Both the position numbers and the translations under genes were made by a program. Of a stretch of DNA of 64,000 nucleotides, positions 41,883-50,955 are shown in pieces. The stretch covers positions 310,001 to 374,000 of the forward strand of contig NZ_RXNS01000001.1 of assembly GCF_003966155.1 (NCBI RefSeq), read 5' to 3'. Below the pieces are notes generated by a model. The model made no database searches. It was not told the origin of the DNA and was given only the letters and a program-made list of their open reading frames with translations. This DNA comes from Halomonas nitroreducens (GTDB lineage: Bacteria > Pseudomonadota > Gammaproteobacteria > Pseudomonadales > Halomonadaceae). How positions within the stretch are numbered: the stretch's first letter is position 1; each line of letters begins with the position of its first letter.

Positions 41883-42085
41883 TATTCCTCTTCCTCGTCC
41901 AGGGCCCAGTCGTCCTCGATGGCACGTCTCAGGCGACGTTCCTCCAGCAGGCCCTCCAGGCGCCGTCGGGCGCGCAGCTGTTCGGCGCGGCTGGCCGGCC
42001 GGGCACGGCGATAGTCGTCGTCATTGACGGCGGCGTCGTGGTCGTCCTCGTCGTAGAAGTCGTCGTGAAGGGAATCGGGGCGCAT
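41882..42085 (-). CDS. PA3496-family putative envelope integrity protein
   Basis: Small acidic-basic protein of 67 residues. The N-terminal half is a run of Asp/Glu (DDFYDEDDHDAAVNDDDY), and the C-terminal half is a helical RRRLEGLLEERRLRRAIEDDW segment, the hallmark of the PA3496 family. No signal peptide or membrane span is visible. I chose the ATG at 42085 because GGGAGGA lies 6 bases before it; the ATG at 42100 would place this ribosome site inside the gene. The stop abuts the heptamer array. Confidence 0.75.
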   Translation of the reverse strand: MRPDSLHDDFYDEDDHDAAVNDDDYRRARPASRAEQLRARRRLEGLLEERRLRRAIEDDWALDEEEE

Positions 42086-42260
42086 GCGAAGTCCTCCCAT
42101 GGCCAGGTGCCGCTCGCGGCGAGCGACGCATCCAAGCGTTGCCCCGCGTATCGCGAGGCCTCATCCGGCGCCGGTGGTGGGCGCCTGACGGCTGTATAAG
42201 ACGGGAAACGCGAAAGCGCAACCCCCAGGCGGACAATTTTTGCCGCGCGGGGGAGGCGGC

Positions 42261-42695
42261 TCAGGACAGGCCGTGCTCGGCCTTCAGGCGCTCGAGCTCC
42301 TGCTGGGCCTCGACGCGCTCGGTGACGTCCTTCTGGACGCCGATGTAATAGGTCAGGTTGTCATTCTCGTCGTAGAGGGGGGTGATCGAGAGCTCGTTGT
42401 AGAACAGGGTGCCGTCCTTGCGGTAGTTGCGCAGTACCTCGCGGCAGGGACGGCCCTCCTTGAGCGCCTTGCGGATCACGTCCAGCGCCGCCTGGTCGCG
42501 GTCCTCGTTCTGCAGGAAGCGACAGTCGCGATAGAGGATCTCGTCGGCGCTGTAGCCGGTCAGGCGCTCGAAGCCCTGGTTGACGTAGATGAGGATATTC
42601 TCGTCGCCTTCCTGCTCGGCGACCACGATGCCGTCCGCCGAGGCATCGACGATGCGTTCGAGCAGTTCCGGGCTGATCAAGGGGGATCGTTTCAT
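42261..42695 (-). CDS. Short LOV-domain blue-light receptor
   Basis: A stand-alone PAS/LOV protein of 144 residues, resembling the short LOV protein PpSB1-LOV of Pseudomonas putida along its whole length. The flavin-binding loop is LTGYSADEILYRDCRFLQ, with the photoactive cysteine at Cys58; NYRKDG and the conserved glutamine in YIGVQKDVTERVE follow. Short helices before and after the core (about 1-16 and 124-144) would mediate dimerisation, and there is no output domain. It should bind FMN and form a light-dependent cysteinyl adduct; the partner it controls is unknown. Confidence 0.92.
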   Translation of the reverse strand: MKRSPLISPELLERIVDASADGIVVAEQEGDENILIYVNQGFERLTGYSADEILYRDCRFLQNEDRDQAALDVIRKALKEGRPCREVLRNYRKDGTLFYNELSITPLYDENDNLTYYIGVQKDVTERVEAQQELERLKAEHGLS

Positions 42696-42803
42696 CAGGG
42701 CGTTCCTGTCGCGGTGCCTGTCATGGTGCCGGTCGCTGTCGCCGACACCCTGTTGCGAAATATCATGGCCAGCCGGGCGCGGGATTTCAACGCCGGCGCG
42801 GCG

Positions 42804-44117
42804 CTACTCCACCTCGGGTAGCCGTCCGGCGCTGGCGGCGGCGGCCAGGCCGGTGGCCGCCAGTACCGCCAGCAGGGCCGCGGGACCGAGCCACTGGGCC
42901 AGGGCCCCGACCAGGCCCCCCACGGCGAGCATCAGCACCCCGGTCAGGGTGTTCGACAGCGCCACATAGAGCGCCCGGTCCTCGGCCCCGGCCATGTCGA
43001 CGAGATAGGTCTTGCGCCCCAGGCGGACGCCGGAATGCACGATCACCAGCAGGGCATAGACCAGCGCATAGGGCCAGACGGTCTGGGTCCAGGTCGCCGG
43101 CCACCAGGCGAAGAGCGCCCCGAGCAGGCAGCCGGCCGCGGTCCCCAGACCGCCGTCGCGCATCACCCGGCGGCTCGAGGCATCGGCGCGCTTGCCCCAG
43201 ACGGGGCTGGCCAGCATGCCGGCCAGCCCCGAGACGACGATCAGCACGCCCAGTCCGCCGAGTTCCGCGCCGCTCTGCTGCTGGCCGAGCAGGGCGACAT
43301 AGGGCAGGGCCAGGGCGCTGGCGAGCAACAGCGCCCGGGACAGGTTGAAGTGCAGGAAGGTACGGTCCTCGCGCAGCAGCCGCAGGCCGGTGCGGATCGC
43401 CGACCAGGCGTTCTCGCCGCCCTCGACGGCGCCGGGGGTCTCCCGGATGCGCGCCGCACACAGGGCGTTGGTGGCCCAGCCCAGGGCGGCGATCGCCAGC
43501 AGGCTGGCCAGGGCCAGCTCCCCGGGACGGTCCTCGAACAGCATCAGCACGCCGCCGGCGGCGAGCGTTGCGGCGCCGGCCACGCTGCCGCTCCAGCCCA
43601 TCAGCGTACCGCGGCGCTGCTTGGCGATGGTCTTGCCCATCACGTCCTTGGTGGCGATGGACGACAGGCCGCGGGCCAGGGACAGCGCCACCAGCACGCC
43701 GAGCACCAGGGCGCCGCCGAGGCTGCCGCTCCCGACCAGGGCCAGCAGCGCCAGGGCCGCGGCGGCCAGTGCCTGGAGCAGGCCGCCGGCGACCCAGACC
43801 CACTTGCGAATCGGACGGCCGCGGACCAGGCCGGCGACGAACAGCTGGGGCAGCAGGGCCCCGGCCTCGCGGATGGGTACCAGCAGGCCGACCATCCACA
43901 GCGGCGCGCCGATCACTCCGAGCAGCCAGGGCAGCACCAGCCGGGCACTGGCCAGCTCGTCGGCAAGCTTGTTGCCCAGCGAGGCCCAGAGATGCAGCAG
44001 GAAGTTGCGCGGCTGCTCCCGGCAGGCCTCCTCGGGAATGTCCCGGCACATCCGGCTGTCCTCGTCGCCGGTGAGCCACTCGTAGAGACGGGACTGGCTG
44101 ATCTCGGGCTGGGCCAT
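42804..44117 (-). CDS. MFS transporter
   Basis: Major-facilitator protein of 437 residues with about twelve membrane helices after a cytoplasmic N-terminus of about 55 residues. It resembles a group of Gammaproteobacterial transporters with the long N-terminal extension containing WLTGDEDSRMCRDIPEEAC. The substrate is unknown. It is transcribed away from the SelT-like gene 54 bases upstream. It ends about 110 bases before the LOV gene on the same strand. Confidence 0.8.
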   Translation of the reverse strand: MAQPEISQSRLYEWLTGDEDSRMCRDIPEEACREQPRNFLLHLWASLGNKLADELASARLVLPWLLGVIGAPLWMVGLLVPIREAGALLPQLFVAGLVRGRPIRKWVWVAGGLLQALAAAALALLALVGSGSLGGALVLGVLVALSLARGLSSIATKDVMGKTIAKQRRGTLMGWSGSVAGAATLAAGGVLMLFEDRPGELALASLLAIAALGWATNALCAARIRETPGAVEGGENAWSAIRTGLRLLREDRTFLHFNLSRALLLASALALPYVALLGQQQSGAELGGLGVLIVVSGLAGMLASPVWGKRADASSRRVMRDGGLGTAAGCLLGALFAWWPATWTQTVWPYALVYALLVIVHSGVRLGRKTYLVDMAGAEDRALYVALSNTLTGVLMLAVGGLVGALAQWLGPAALLAVLAATGLAAAASAGRLPEVE

Positions 44118-44171
44118 CGAACCTCCCTGGCTGTATCATGGCCCGATCATTCTTGCGGCAGTCGAGGCCCC

Positions 44172-44441
44172 ATGTCACGCATCCGGATTCACTATTGCAC
44201 CCAGTGCCAGTGGCTGCTGCGCAGCGCCTGGTACGCCCAGGAGTTGCTCTCCACCTTCGGCGAGGACCTGGACGAGGTGACCCTGGTGCCGTCTCATGGC
44301 GGCGAGTTCGAGATCTTCTGCGATGACGCGAGCCTCTGGGAGCGCAAGCGCGATGGCGGTTTCCCGGATATCAAGGCGCTCAAGCAGAGGGTCCGCGACC
44401 GCCTCGATCCCGCCCGCGACCTGGGCCATATCGATCGATAA
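44172..44441 (+). CDS. SelT/SelW/SelH-family thioredoxin-like protein
   Basis: Small Rdx-type protein of 89 residues with the redox motif CTQC at residues 9-12 (HYCTQCQWLLRSAWYAQELL) followed by a conserved GGEFEIFCDDASLWERK segment. The selenocysteine of eukaryotic relatives is a cysteine here. The physiological role in bacteria is not known. A heptamer tandem array starts 4 bases after its stop. Confidence 0.92.
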   Translation: MSRIRIHYCTQCQWLLRSAWYAQELLSTFGEDLDEVTLVPSHGGEFEIFCDDASLWERKRDGGFPDIKALKQRVRDRLDPARDLGHIDR

Positions 44442-44445
44442 TCTG

Positions 44446-44539
44446 GGGTCGAGGGTCGAGGGTCGAGGGTCGAGGGTCGAGGGTCGAGGGTCGAGGGTCG
44501 AGGGTCGAGGGTCGAGGGTCGAGGGTCGAGGGTCGAGGG
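44446..44539. repeat. Tandem heptamer array, about 13.4 copies of GGGTCGA
   Basis: Perfect tandem repeat of a 7-base unit over 94 bases between the SelT-like gene and the DMT transporter gene. The unit differs by one base from the minus-strand unit GGTTCGA of the array at 41807, and it has the same orientation relative to the gene before it. Confidence 0.95.
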
Positions 44540-44595
44540 GCGAGCACGGTCCAGGCCCGGCATTCGCGGCCCACAACGAACGACAGGGAGTCAAC

Positions 44596-45492
44596 ATGAC
44601 ACAGGATCGTCGCGCGATGCTCTACGGGCTGGGGGCCGTGGGCCTGTGGTCCACGGTGGCCACCGCCTTCAAGGTGGCGCTGCAGCACATGACGCCACTC
44701 GAGCTGATGTGGATCGCCTCGCTGGTCTCCTGGGCGCTGATCGGCGCCCTGGTGGTGCGCCGCGGGCTGCTCGGTGAGGCCCTGGGCCGGGGCTGGCGCA
44801 CCGCCGCCTGGGCCGGCCTGATGAACCCGGTGGCCTACTACCTGGTGCTGTTCGCCGCCTATGATCGCCTGCCCGGCCAGGAGGCCATGGCGCTCAACTA
44901 CACCTGGGCCCTGGCCATGGCCCTGCTGGCCGTGCCGATCCTCGGCCAGCGGCTGACCCGCATGGACATCCTGGCGGGCCTGATCGCCTACTCGGGGGTC
45001 TGGGTCATCGCCACCCGTGGCCGGGTCCTCGACGTGGCCTTCGCCGACCCGCTGGGGGTTGGCCTGGCGCTGGTCTCGACCCTGCTGTGGGCGCTCTACT
45101 GGCTGCTCAATGCCCGGGATCACCGTGCCCCGCTGGTGGCCCAGTGGCAGAACTTCAGCGTCGGGGTGCCGGTGCTCACCGCCCTGGTGGTGCTGGGGCC
45201 GGGCATCCAGTGGGTCGGTGGCACGGCGCTGGCCGCCGGGATCTACGTGGGCCTGTTCGAGATGGGTATCGCCTTCGTGCTCTGGCAGCTGGCGGTGCAT
45301 ACGGTGTCGCGCACGGCCAAGGTCTCGAACCTGATCTTCCTCTCCCCGCCGGTATCGCTGGTACTGCTGCACGTCATCGTCGGCGAGCCGATCCTGCCCT
45401 CGACCCTGGTCGGGCTGGTGCTGATCCTCGGTGGCCTGGGCCTGCAGCAGTGGCAGAAGGCCCCGGCCACGCCGGTGGACGCTCAGTCCTGA
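44596..45492 (+). CDS. DMT-family (EamA) transporter
   Basis: Drug/metabolite-type transporter of 298 residues with ten predicted membrane helices in two EamA halves; the first half begins at GLGAVGLWSTVATAFKVAL and the second at about residue 155. The substrate cannot be told; relatives export amino acids or metabolites. AGGGAG precedes the ATG. The end overlaps the tail of tesA on the opposite strand by 10 bases. Confidence 0.85.
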   Translation: MTQDRRAMLYGLGAVGLWSTVATAFKVALQHMTPLELMWIASLVSWALIGALVVRRGLLGEALGRGWRTAAWAGLMNPVAYYLVLFAAYDRLPGQEAMALNYTWALAMALLAVPILGQRLTRMDILAGLIAYSGVWVIATRGRVLDVAFADPLGVGLALVSTLLWALYWLLNARDHRAPLVAQWQNFSVGVPVLTALVVLGPGIQWVGGTALAAGIYVGLFEMGIAFVLWQLAVHTVSRTAKVSNLIFLSPPVSLVLLHVIVGEPILPSTLVGLVLILGGLGLQQWQKAPATPVDAQS

Positions 45493-46151
45493 CGCGCCGC
45501 CAGCTCGATGCCCCGCTGGCGCAGCAGCGGGGCGAGGGCCGGCCAGACGTTGTCGAGCATCACCGGCTGGGCCTCGGCGGTGGGGTGGATGCCGTCGGCC
45601 TGCATCAGCTCCTGCTCCAGGGCGACCCCCTGGAGCAGGAAGGGCACCAGCGGGACGCCATAGCGGTCGGCCAGCCCGCGGTAGACACCAGTGAAGGCCT
45701 CCCGGTAGGCCGGGCCGTAATTGGGCGGGATGTCGATGCCGAGCAGCAGCACCTCGGCTCCGGCGGCCCGGCTGGCCTCGATCATGGCCGCCAGGTTGGC
45801 GCGCATCTGCGCCGGCGGCAGGCCGCGCAGGCCGTCGTTGCCGCCGAGCTCGAGCAGAACGATCTCCGGAGCATGCTGTCGGAGCAGCGCGGGAAGGCGC
45901 GTCGCCCCGCCGCGGGTCGTCTCCCCGCTGATGCTGGCATTGACCACCCGGGCCTCGCCTTCCAGCCGTGCGGCCAGCAGCTGGACCCAGCCGGCCTGGC
46001 GCTCGATGCCGTAGGCGGCGCTGAGGCTGTCGCCCATCACCAGCAGCACCGGGCGCTCCGCGGCCTGGACGGGGGCGCCCAGCACGACCAGGAGCAGCCA
46101 CAGCAGGCCCATTGCGGTGCGATGTCGACCAACAGGGAAGCGCTTCGTCAT
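45483..46151 (-). CDS. tesA: Acyl-CoA thioesterase I / arylesterase TesA
   Basis: Periplasmic SGNH-family esterase and thioesterase of 222 residues. Residues 1-30 form a signal peptide ending at VQA. The catalytic serine is Ser42 in MGDSLSAAYG, the oxyanion residues are in SGETTRGG and GGNDGLRG, and the Asp-His pair is in DGIHPTAEAQ. The ATG at 46151 has AAGGAG 6 bases before it and overlaps the start codon of the divergent ABC gene; an ATG at 46112 lacks a ribosome site. Confidence 0.93.
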   Translation of the reverse strand: MTKRFPVGRHRTAMGLLWLLLVVLGAPVQAAERPVLLVMGDSLSAAYGIERQAGWVQLLAARLEGEARVVNASISGETTRGGATRLPALLRQHAPEIVLLELGGNDGLRGLPPAQMRANLAAMIEASRAAGAEVLLLGIDIPPNYGPAYREAFTGVYRGLADRYGVPLVPFLLQGVALEQELMQADGIHPTAEAQPVMLDNVWPALAPLLRQRGIELAARQD

Positions 46152-46866
46152 GTCCAACTCCTTTTCGGCGGATGCCTCGCCCATCCTGCACGCCGCCCAT
46201 CTCTCCAAGCGGGTCGAAAGTGGCGAGCGCTCGTTGACCATTCTGAGTGATCTCGACCTCTCCGTGTTCCCCGGCGAGAGCGTGGCGATCCTCGGCCAGA
46301 GCGGGGCGGGCAAGTCGACCCTGCTCGGCCTGCTGGCCGGCCTCGACGCCCCCAGCGGCGGCGAGCTGCGCTTGTTCGGCGCCTCCCTGGCCGCGCTGGA
46401 CGAGGACGGCCGGGCCCGGCTGCGCGCCGGCCGCGTCGGCTTCGTGTTCCAGAACTTCCAGCTGTTGCCGACCCTCACCGCGCTGGAGAACGTGCTGCTG
46501 CCCCTGGAGCTGACCGGGGACGGCGAGGCGCCGGCCCGGGCCCGCGAGTGGCTCGAACGGGTGGGGCTCGGCGAGCGCCTCGATCACCTGCCCAAGCAGC
46601 TCTCCGGTGGCGAACAGCAGCGGGTGGCGCTGGCCCGTGCCTTCGTCACCGGCGCCGAGCTGGTGTTCGCCGACGAGCCCACCGGCAACCTCGACCCGGC
46701 CACCGGCGAGCGGATCATCGATACCCTCTTCGCCCTCAATCGCGAGGCCGGCACCACCCTGGTGCTGGTCACCCATGACCAGGCCCTGGCACGGCGCTGC
46801 GATCGCTGCCTGCACCTGGTGGCGGGGCGCCTCACCGAGAGCGATCCGGCCGAGGTCGGCGCATGA
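46150..46866 (+). CDS. ybbA: ABC transporter ATP-binding protein (YbbA-like)
   Basis: ATPase of 238 residues of the LolD/MacB-like group. It has Walker A GQSGAGKSTLLGLLAG, signature LSGGEQQRVALARA and Walker B LVFADEPTGNLD. With the large permease that follows at a four-base overlap, and with tesA in opposite direction, it matches the conserved tesA/ybbA-ybbP neighbourhood. The start codon shares CATG with that of tesA. Confidence 0.92.
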   Translation: MSNSFSADASPILHAAHLSKRVESGERSLTILSDLDLSVFPGESVAILGQSGAGKSTLLGLLAGLDAPSGGELRLFGASLAALDEDGRARLRAGRVGFVFQNFQLLPTLTALENVLLPLELTGDGEAPARAREWLERVGLGERLDHLPKQLSGGEQQRVALARAFVTGAELVFADEPTGNLDPATGERIIDTLFALNREAGTTLVLVTHDQALARRCDRCLHLVAGRLTESDPAEVGA

Positions 46867-49442
46867 GCGGCCGGATCCCCGGCGCCATGGGCCTCGCCTG
46901 GCGGGGCCTGAGGCGCGACCTGCGGGCCGGCGACGTGCGGGCGCTGTTCCTGGCACTGGTGCTGGCGGTGGCGGCGGCGACCATGATCGGCTTCTTCCTC
47001 GATCGCCTGGAGCGCGGGCTGACCCGCCAGGCCGGCCAGCTGCTCGGCGGCGATCTGGTGCTCGAGCAGTCCCGGCCCTTCGACGCCACGCTGCGCGCGA
47101 CCCTGGAAGAAGCCGGGCTCGTGCTCTCCGACCAGGTCGACATGGTGTCCATGGTCAGCCGCGGCGAGGCCTTCCAGCCGGCGAGCCTCAAGGCGGTGGA
47201 CGACGTCTATCCCCACTATGGCGTATCCCGGGTGGACCGCGGCGAGGGCGTCGAGGCCGTGGCCAGCGGGCCGGGTCGCGGGCGGGTCTGGGTCGCCCCG
47301 CGGCTGGCGCTGCTCCTCGACCTCGCCCCCGGCGACCGCCTGCGGGTCGGCCGGGCCAGCTTCGCGGTGGACGGCATCATCGAGCGCGAGGCCGACCCCT
47401 CGGCGGGCTTCGGCAGCTTCAACCCGCGGCTGATGATGCACGTCGATGATCTGCCGGCCACCGGCCTGGTCCAGCCGGGGTCGCGCATCGAGTACGAGAT
47501 CCTGGCCGCCGGCCCTGCCGAGGCCGTGGCGGGGCTCGAACCGCTGCTCGAGCGGCTGCGCCGCGAGGGCGTCGAGGTGCACGACGTGCGCCGCGACCGC
47601 CCCCGGCTGGGTAGTGCCCTGGCGCGCGCCGACCGCTACCTGAGTCTGGCCGGCCTGGCGGCGGTGCTGCTGGCCGGGGTGGCCGTGGCCATGGCCACCC
47701 GCCGCTACGTCGAGCGCCACCTGGACACTGCGGCCCTGCTGCGCTGCTTCGGGGCCGGCCAGCAGACCCTGGTAAGGCTGTTCGCCCTGCAGCTGCTGTG
47801 GCTGGCGCTGGCGGCCTCGGTGCTCGGGGCGCTGCTGGGCCTGGCCGGCCAGGCGGCCCTGCTGGCCCTGCTCACCACGGTGATGCCGGTCGAGCTGCCG
47901 CCTCCGGGGCTGATCCCGCTGTGGCTCGGCGTGCTCACGGCACTGGCCGTGCTCGGCGGCTTCGCCGGACCGACCCTGCTCCGGCTGCGGCGGGTCAGTG
48001 CGCTGAAGGTGCTGCGTCGGGAGCTGGATCCCTTGCCGCCCTCGGCCTGGCTGGTGGTGGGCGTGGCCGCGGCGGTCTTCGGGGCCCTGCTGTGGCTGTA
48101 TTCCGGCGACCCGGGGCTGTCCCTGGCCCTGCTGGTGGGCGGGGGCCTGGCCCTGGCGGCGCTGTGGGGCCTGGGAGGCGCCTTGCTGGCGCTGCTGCTG
48201 CGCCTCTGCGCCCGGCTGCCCCAGCGCGGCGGCGAGGGTGCCTGGCAGGCCCTGCGCCTGGGCGGTCGACAGCTGGCCCGGCGGCGCAGCACCAGCCTGA
48301 GCCAGTTGCTGGCCTTTGCCGTGGCCTTCTTCGCCATGGCCATGATCGCCCTGGTGCGCGGCGACCTGCTCAACGCCTGGCAGGCCCAGCTGCCCGAGGA
48401 CACTCCCAATCACTTCGCCATCAACATCCAGCCCGGCGAGCGGGCGGCCTTCGAGGCGGCCCTGGCAGGGGCCAGCGAGGCGCGTAGCGCCCTCTATCCC
48501 ATGGTGCGCGGGCGCATCACCGCCATCGACGGCCGCCCGCCCCGGGAGGCCGTGCCCGAGGAAGCCCGGGGCGACAACGCCCTGCGCCGCGAACTCAACC
48601 TGACCTGGCGCGAGACCCTGCCGGAGGGCAACCGGCTGGTGGCCGGCGAGTGGTTTGCGGCGCGCCCGCCCGCAGCCCAGCGAGGCTGGTTCTCGGCCGT
48701 CGAGGCCGACGGTCGCACGCCGCTGGTGCCGATCTCGCTGGAGGACGGGCTCGCCGAGCGGCTGGGACTGGCGCTCGGCGACACCCTGACCTTCAGCATC
48801 GGCAGCGACAGCATCGTCGGCGAGGTGACGAGCCTGCGCGACCTGGACTGGGACAGCTTCCGGCCGAACTTCTACGTGATCTTTCCCCCGGGCGTGCTGG
48901 AGCGTTTCGGCCACAGCTACATCACCGCCTTCCACCTCGACGGCAGCGACCGGCAGACCCTGCGCCGCCTGGTGCGTGACTTCCCGGCGGTGACCCTGCT
49001 CGACGTGGAGGCGATCCTCGCCCGGGTCCGCGAGGTCCTGACCCAGGTGACCCGGGCCGTGGAGCTGGTGCTCGGCTTCGTGCTCCTGGCGGGGATCAGC
49101 GTGCTCTATGCGGCGTTGACCGCCAGCCTCCCGGTGCGCGCCCACGAGGCCGGCCTGCTGCGGGTGTTCGGCGCCAGCAACCGCCTGCTGTCCCGGGTGC
49201 AGGGGGCCGAGTTCGCCCTGCTGGGCCTGGCCAGTGGCCTGCTCGCCGCGCTGCTGGCAGAACTCGCCGTGGCCGGCCTCTACTGGAGCTGGCTGGATCT
49301 TCCCCCGCGGGTACACTGGGGGCTCTGGGCCTGGCTGCCCCTGGGGGGCGCCCTCACGGTCGGGGTGATCGGCCATCTGCTGTCCCGGGGACTGCGCCGC
49401 CAGGCGCCGGCGGCGAGCCTCGGCCTGCTGGGCGAGACCTGA
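46863..49442 (+). CDS. ybbP: FtsX-like ABC permease (YbbP-like)
   Basis: Large permease of 859 residues with two FtsX-type four-helix modules: one at about 255-430 and one at the C-terminus (about 730-850), plus an N-terminal helix (about 20-45) and extra helices near 470. Periplasmic loops separate them. Together with YbbA it forms a type VII-like ABC system, perhaps extracting lipids or lipoproteins; the substrate is not established. Confidence 0.9.
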   Translation: MSGRIPGAMGLAWRGLRRDLRAGDVRALFLALVLAVAAATMIGFFLDRLERGLTRQAGQLLGGDLVLEQSRPFDATLRATLEEAGLVLSDQVDMVSMVSRGEAFQPASLKAVDDVYPHYGVSRVDRGEGVEAVASGPGRGRVWVAPRLALLLDLAPGDRLRVGRASFAVDGIIEREADPSAGFGSFNPRLMMHVDDLPATGLVQPGSRIEYEILAAGPAEAVAGLEPLLERLRREGVEVHDVRRDRPRLGSALARADRYLSLAGLAAVLLAGVAVAMATRRYVERHLDTAALLRCFGAGQQTLVRLFALQLLWLALAASVLGALLGLAGQAALLALLTTVMPVELPPPGLIPLWLGVLTALAVLGGFAGPTLLRLRRVSALKVLRRELDPLPPSAWLVVGVAAAVFGALLWLYSGDPGLSLALLVGGGLALAALWGLGGALLALLLRLCARLPQRGGEGAWQALRLGGRQLARRRSTSLSQLLAFAVAFFAMAMIALVRGDLLNAWQAQLPEDTPNHFAINIQPGERAAFEAALAGASEARSALYPMVRGRITAIDGRPPREAVPEEARGDNALRRELNLTWRETLPEGNRLVAGEWFAARPPAAQRGWFSAVEADGRTPLVPISLEDGLAERLGLALGDTLTFSIGSDSIVGEVTSLRDLDWDSFRPNFYVIFPPGVLERFGHSYITAFHLDGSDRQTLRRLVRDFPAVTLLDVEAILARVREVLTQVTRAVELVLGFVLLAGISVLYAALTASLPVRAHEAGLLRVFGASNRLLSRVQGAEFALLGLASGLLAALLAELAVAGLYWSWLDLPPRVHWGLWAWLPLGGALTVGVIGHLLSRGLRRQAPAASLGLLGET

Positions 49443-49476
49443 CGCCGCCAGGGATCAACGGTTCAGGGAGGAAGGG

Positions 49477-50904
49477 ATGAAGGAAGCGCTGCGCTACCGG
49501 CTGCTGGCCGCCCAGCTGGAGATGGCGCGCCAGGCCGCCCGCTCGGTGGTGGTGGTGATCACCGGCCAGGCGGCGACCGGCAAGACGGCCCTGATCAACG
49601 AACTCAACCACCGGCTGGAGAACCGCCTCACCGAGGTGCACGCCCTGGCGCCGAGCAGCGAGGAACGCGCGCGACCCTACTGGTGGCGTTACTGGCGTCG
49701 CCTGCCGGCCCGGGGCCGGGTCGGGGTCTTCGTCCATGGCTGGTATGGCGATGCCCTCTTCGGTCGTGCCGATCAGCGCCTCGGGGCGGGCGCCTTTCGC
49801 GACCGTCTCGAGCAGATCCGCGCCTTCGAGGCCGAACTCGCCGCCGAGGGCGTGGCCCTGGTCAAGCTGTGGCTGGACATCGATCGGCACGTGCAGGCCC
49901 GTCATCTCAAGGCGCTGCTCCAGGATCCCGAGCGGGCCTGGCAGGTCAAGGACAGCGACTGGCAACGCCACCTCCAGCATCATACCCTGGCGGGGCTCGG
50001 CAAGCAGCTGCGCGAGGCCACCGAAGCCGGCCACGCGCCCTGGCACCGGCTGCAGGGGGGGCCTGAGCACAAGCCGGTGACCACGCTGATCCACCGCCTG
50101 GTCGAGGCCATGGCCGGTCCGCTGCCCCGGGTCGAGCGGGTCAATGGGCCCGGGGCGCCGCCCAGCGGGGAAGCGGTGCCCCGGCTCGCGCAGCTGTCCG
50201 GTGGGGCGCGCCCGAAACTCGCCAAGGCGGCCTATCGTCGCGCCCTGGCCGAGGCCCAGGCGCGACTGGCCGGCAATGCACGGGCCATCCATCGCCGGGG
50301 CATTCCCGTGGTGCTGGTCTTCGAGGGGCATGACGCCGCCGGCAAGGGCGGCAGCATCCACCGCCTGACCTCGGCCCTGGACGCGCGCGGCTACCGGGTC
50401 CATCGCATCGCCGCCCCCAGCGACGAGGAGCGCGCCCATCCCTGGGCCTGGCGCTTCTGGCGGCGACTGCCCCTGGACGGACGCTTCGCCATCTTCGATC
50501 GCAGCTGGTATGGCCGGGTGCTGGTGGAGCGGGTCGAGGGGCTCGCCACCCCGGCCCAGTGGCAGCGCGCCTTCGACGAGATCCGCCGCTTCGAGGGCCA
50601 GTTGCTGGCCCACGGCGCCGTGGTCGGCAAGCTGTTCCTGGCCATCGACAAGGACGAGCAGCTGCGCCGCTTTCATGCCCGGGCCGAGACGCCCCACAAG
50701 CGCCACAAGCTGACCGAGGAGGACTGGCGCAACCGCGCCCGCTGGGATGACTACTGCCGCGCCATCGACGAGATGTTCGTCCATACTCATGACGTCGACG
50801 GCGGCTGGGCACTGATCGACGCCAACGACAAGCGCCGCGCCCGCCTCGCCGTGCTCGACCACGTCAATGCCCTGCTCGAACGCCGCCTTGCGGCCCCCGA
50901 GTGA
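49477..50904 (+). CDS. pap: PPK2-family polyphosphate:AMP phosphotransferase
   Basis: Polyphosphate-dependent nucleotide kinase of 475 residues with two tandem PPK2 domains (class II type). The N-terminal domain (about 1-230) has a weakened P-loop GQAATGKTALI and HGWYGDALF. The C-terminal domain (about 250-475) keeps the active P-loop FEGHDAAGKGGS and the lid/base DRSWYGRVLVERV, so it should be the catalytic half, phosphorylating AMP to ADP with polyphosphate. AGGGAGGA precedes the ATG. It could recover nucleotide energy under stress; no polyphosphate synthase gene is nearby. Confidence 0.9.
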   Translation: MKEALRYRLLAAQLEMARQAARSVVVVITGQAATGKTALINELNHRLENRLTEVHALAPSSEERARPYWWRYWRRLPARGRVGVFVHGWYGDALFGRADQRLGAGAFRDRLEQIRAFEAELAAEGVALVKLWLDIDRHVQARHLKALLQDPERAWQVKDSDWQRHLQHHTLAGLGKQLREATEAGHAPWHRLQGGPEHKPVTTLIHRLVEAMAGPLPRVERVNGPGAPPSGEAVPRLAQLSGGARPKLAKAAYRRALAEAQARLAGNARAIHRRGIPVVLVFEGHDAAGKGGSIHRLTSALDARGYRVHRIAAPSDEERAHPWAWRFWRRLPLDGRFAIFDRSWYGRVLVERVEGLATPAQWQRAFDEIRRFEGQLLAHGAVVGKLFLAIDKDEQLRRFHARAETPHKRHKLTEEDWRNRARWDDYCRAIDEMFVHTHDVDGGWALIDANDKRRARLAVLDHVNALLERRLAAPE

Positions 50905-50955
50905 GGGGCGCCCCGAGGGCGTACCGCATCATCGATCACAGAGGAGGTGAGAACC

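Noticed and set aside
44446-44539. Heptamer array as a CRISPR array
   Set aside because: Units are 7 bases with no spacers, and no cas gene is present.
46584-49376. Minus-strand frame of 930 codons opposite ybbP
   Set aside because: Gln/Gly/Ala/His-rich without any motif; shadow of the permease gene.
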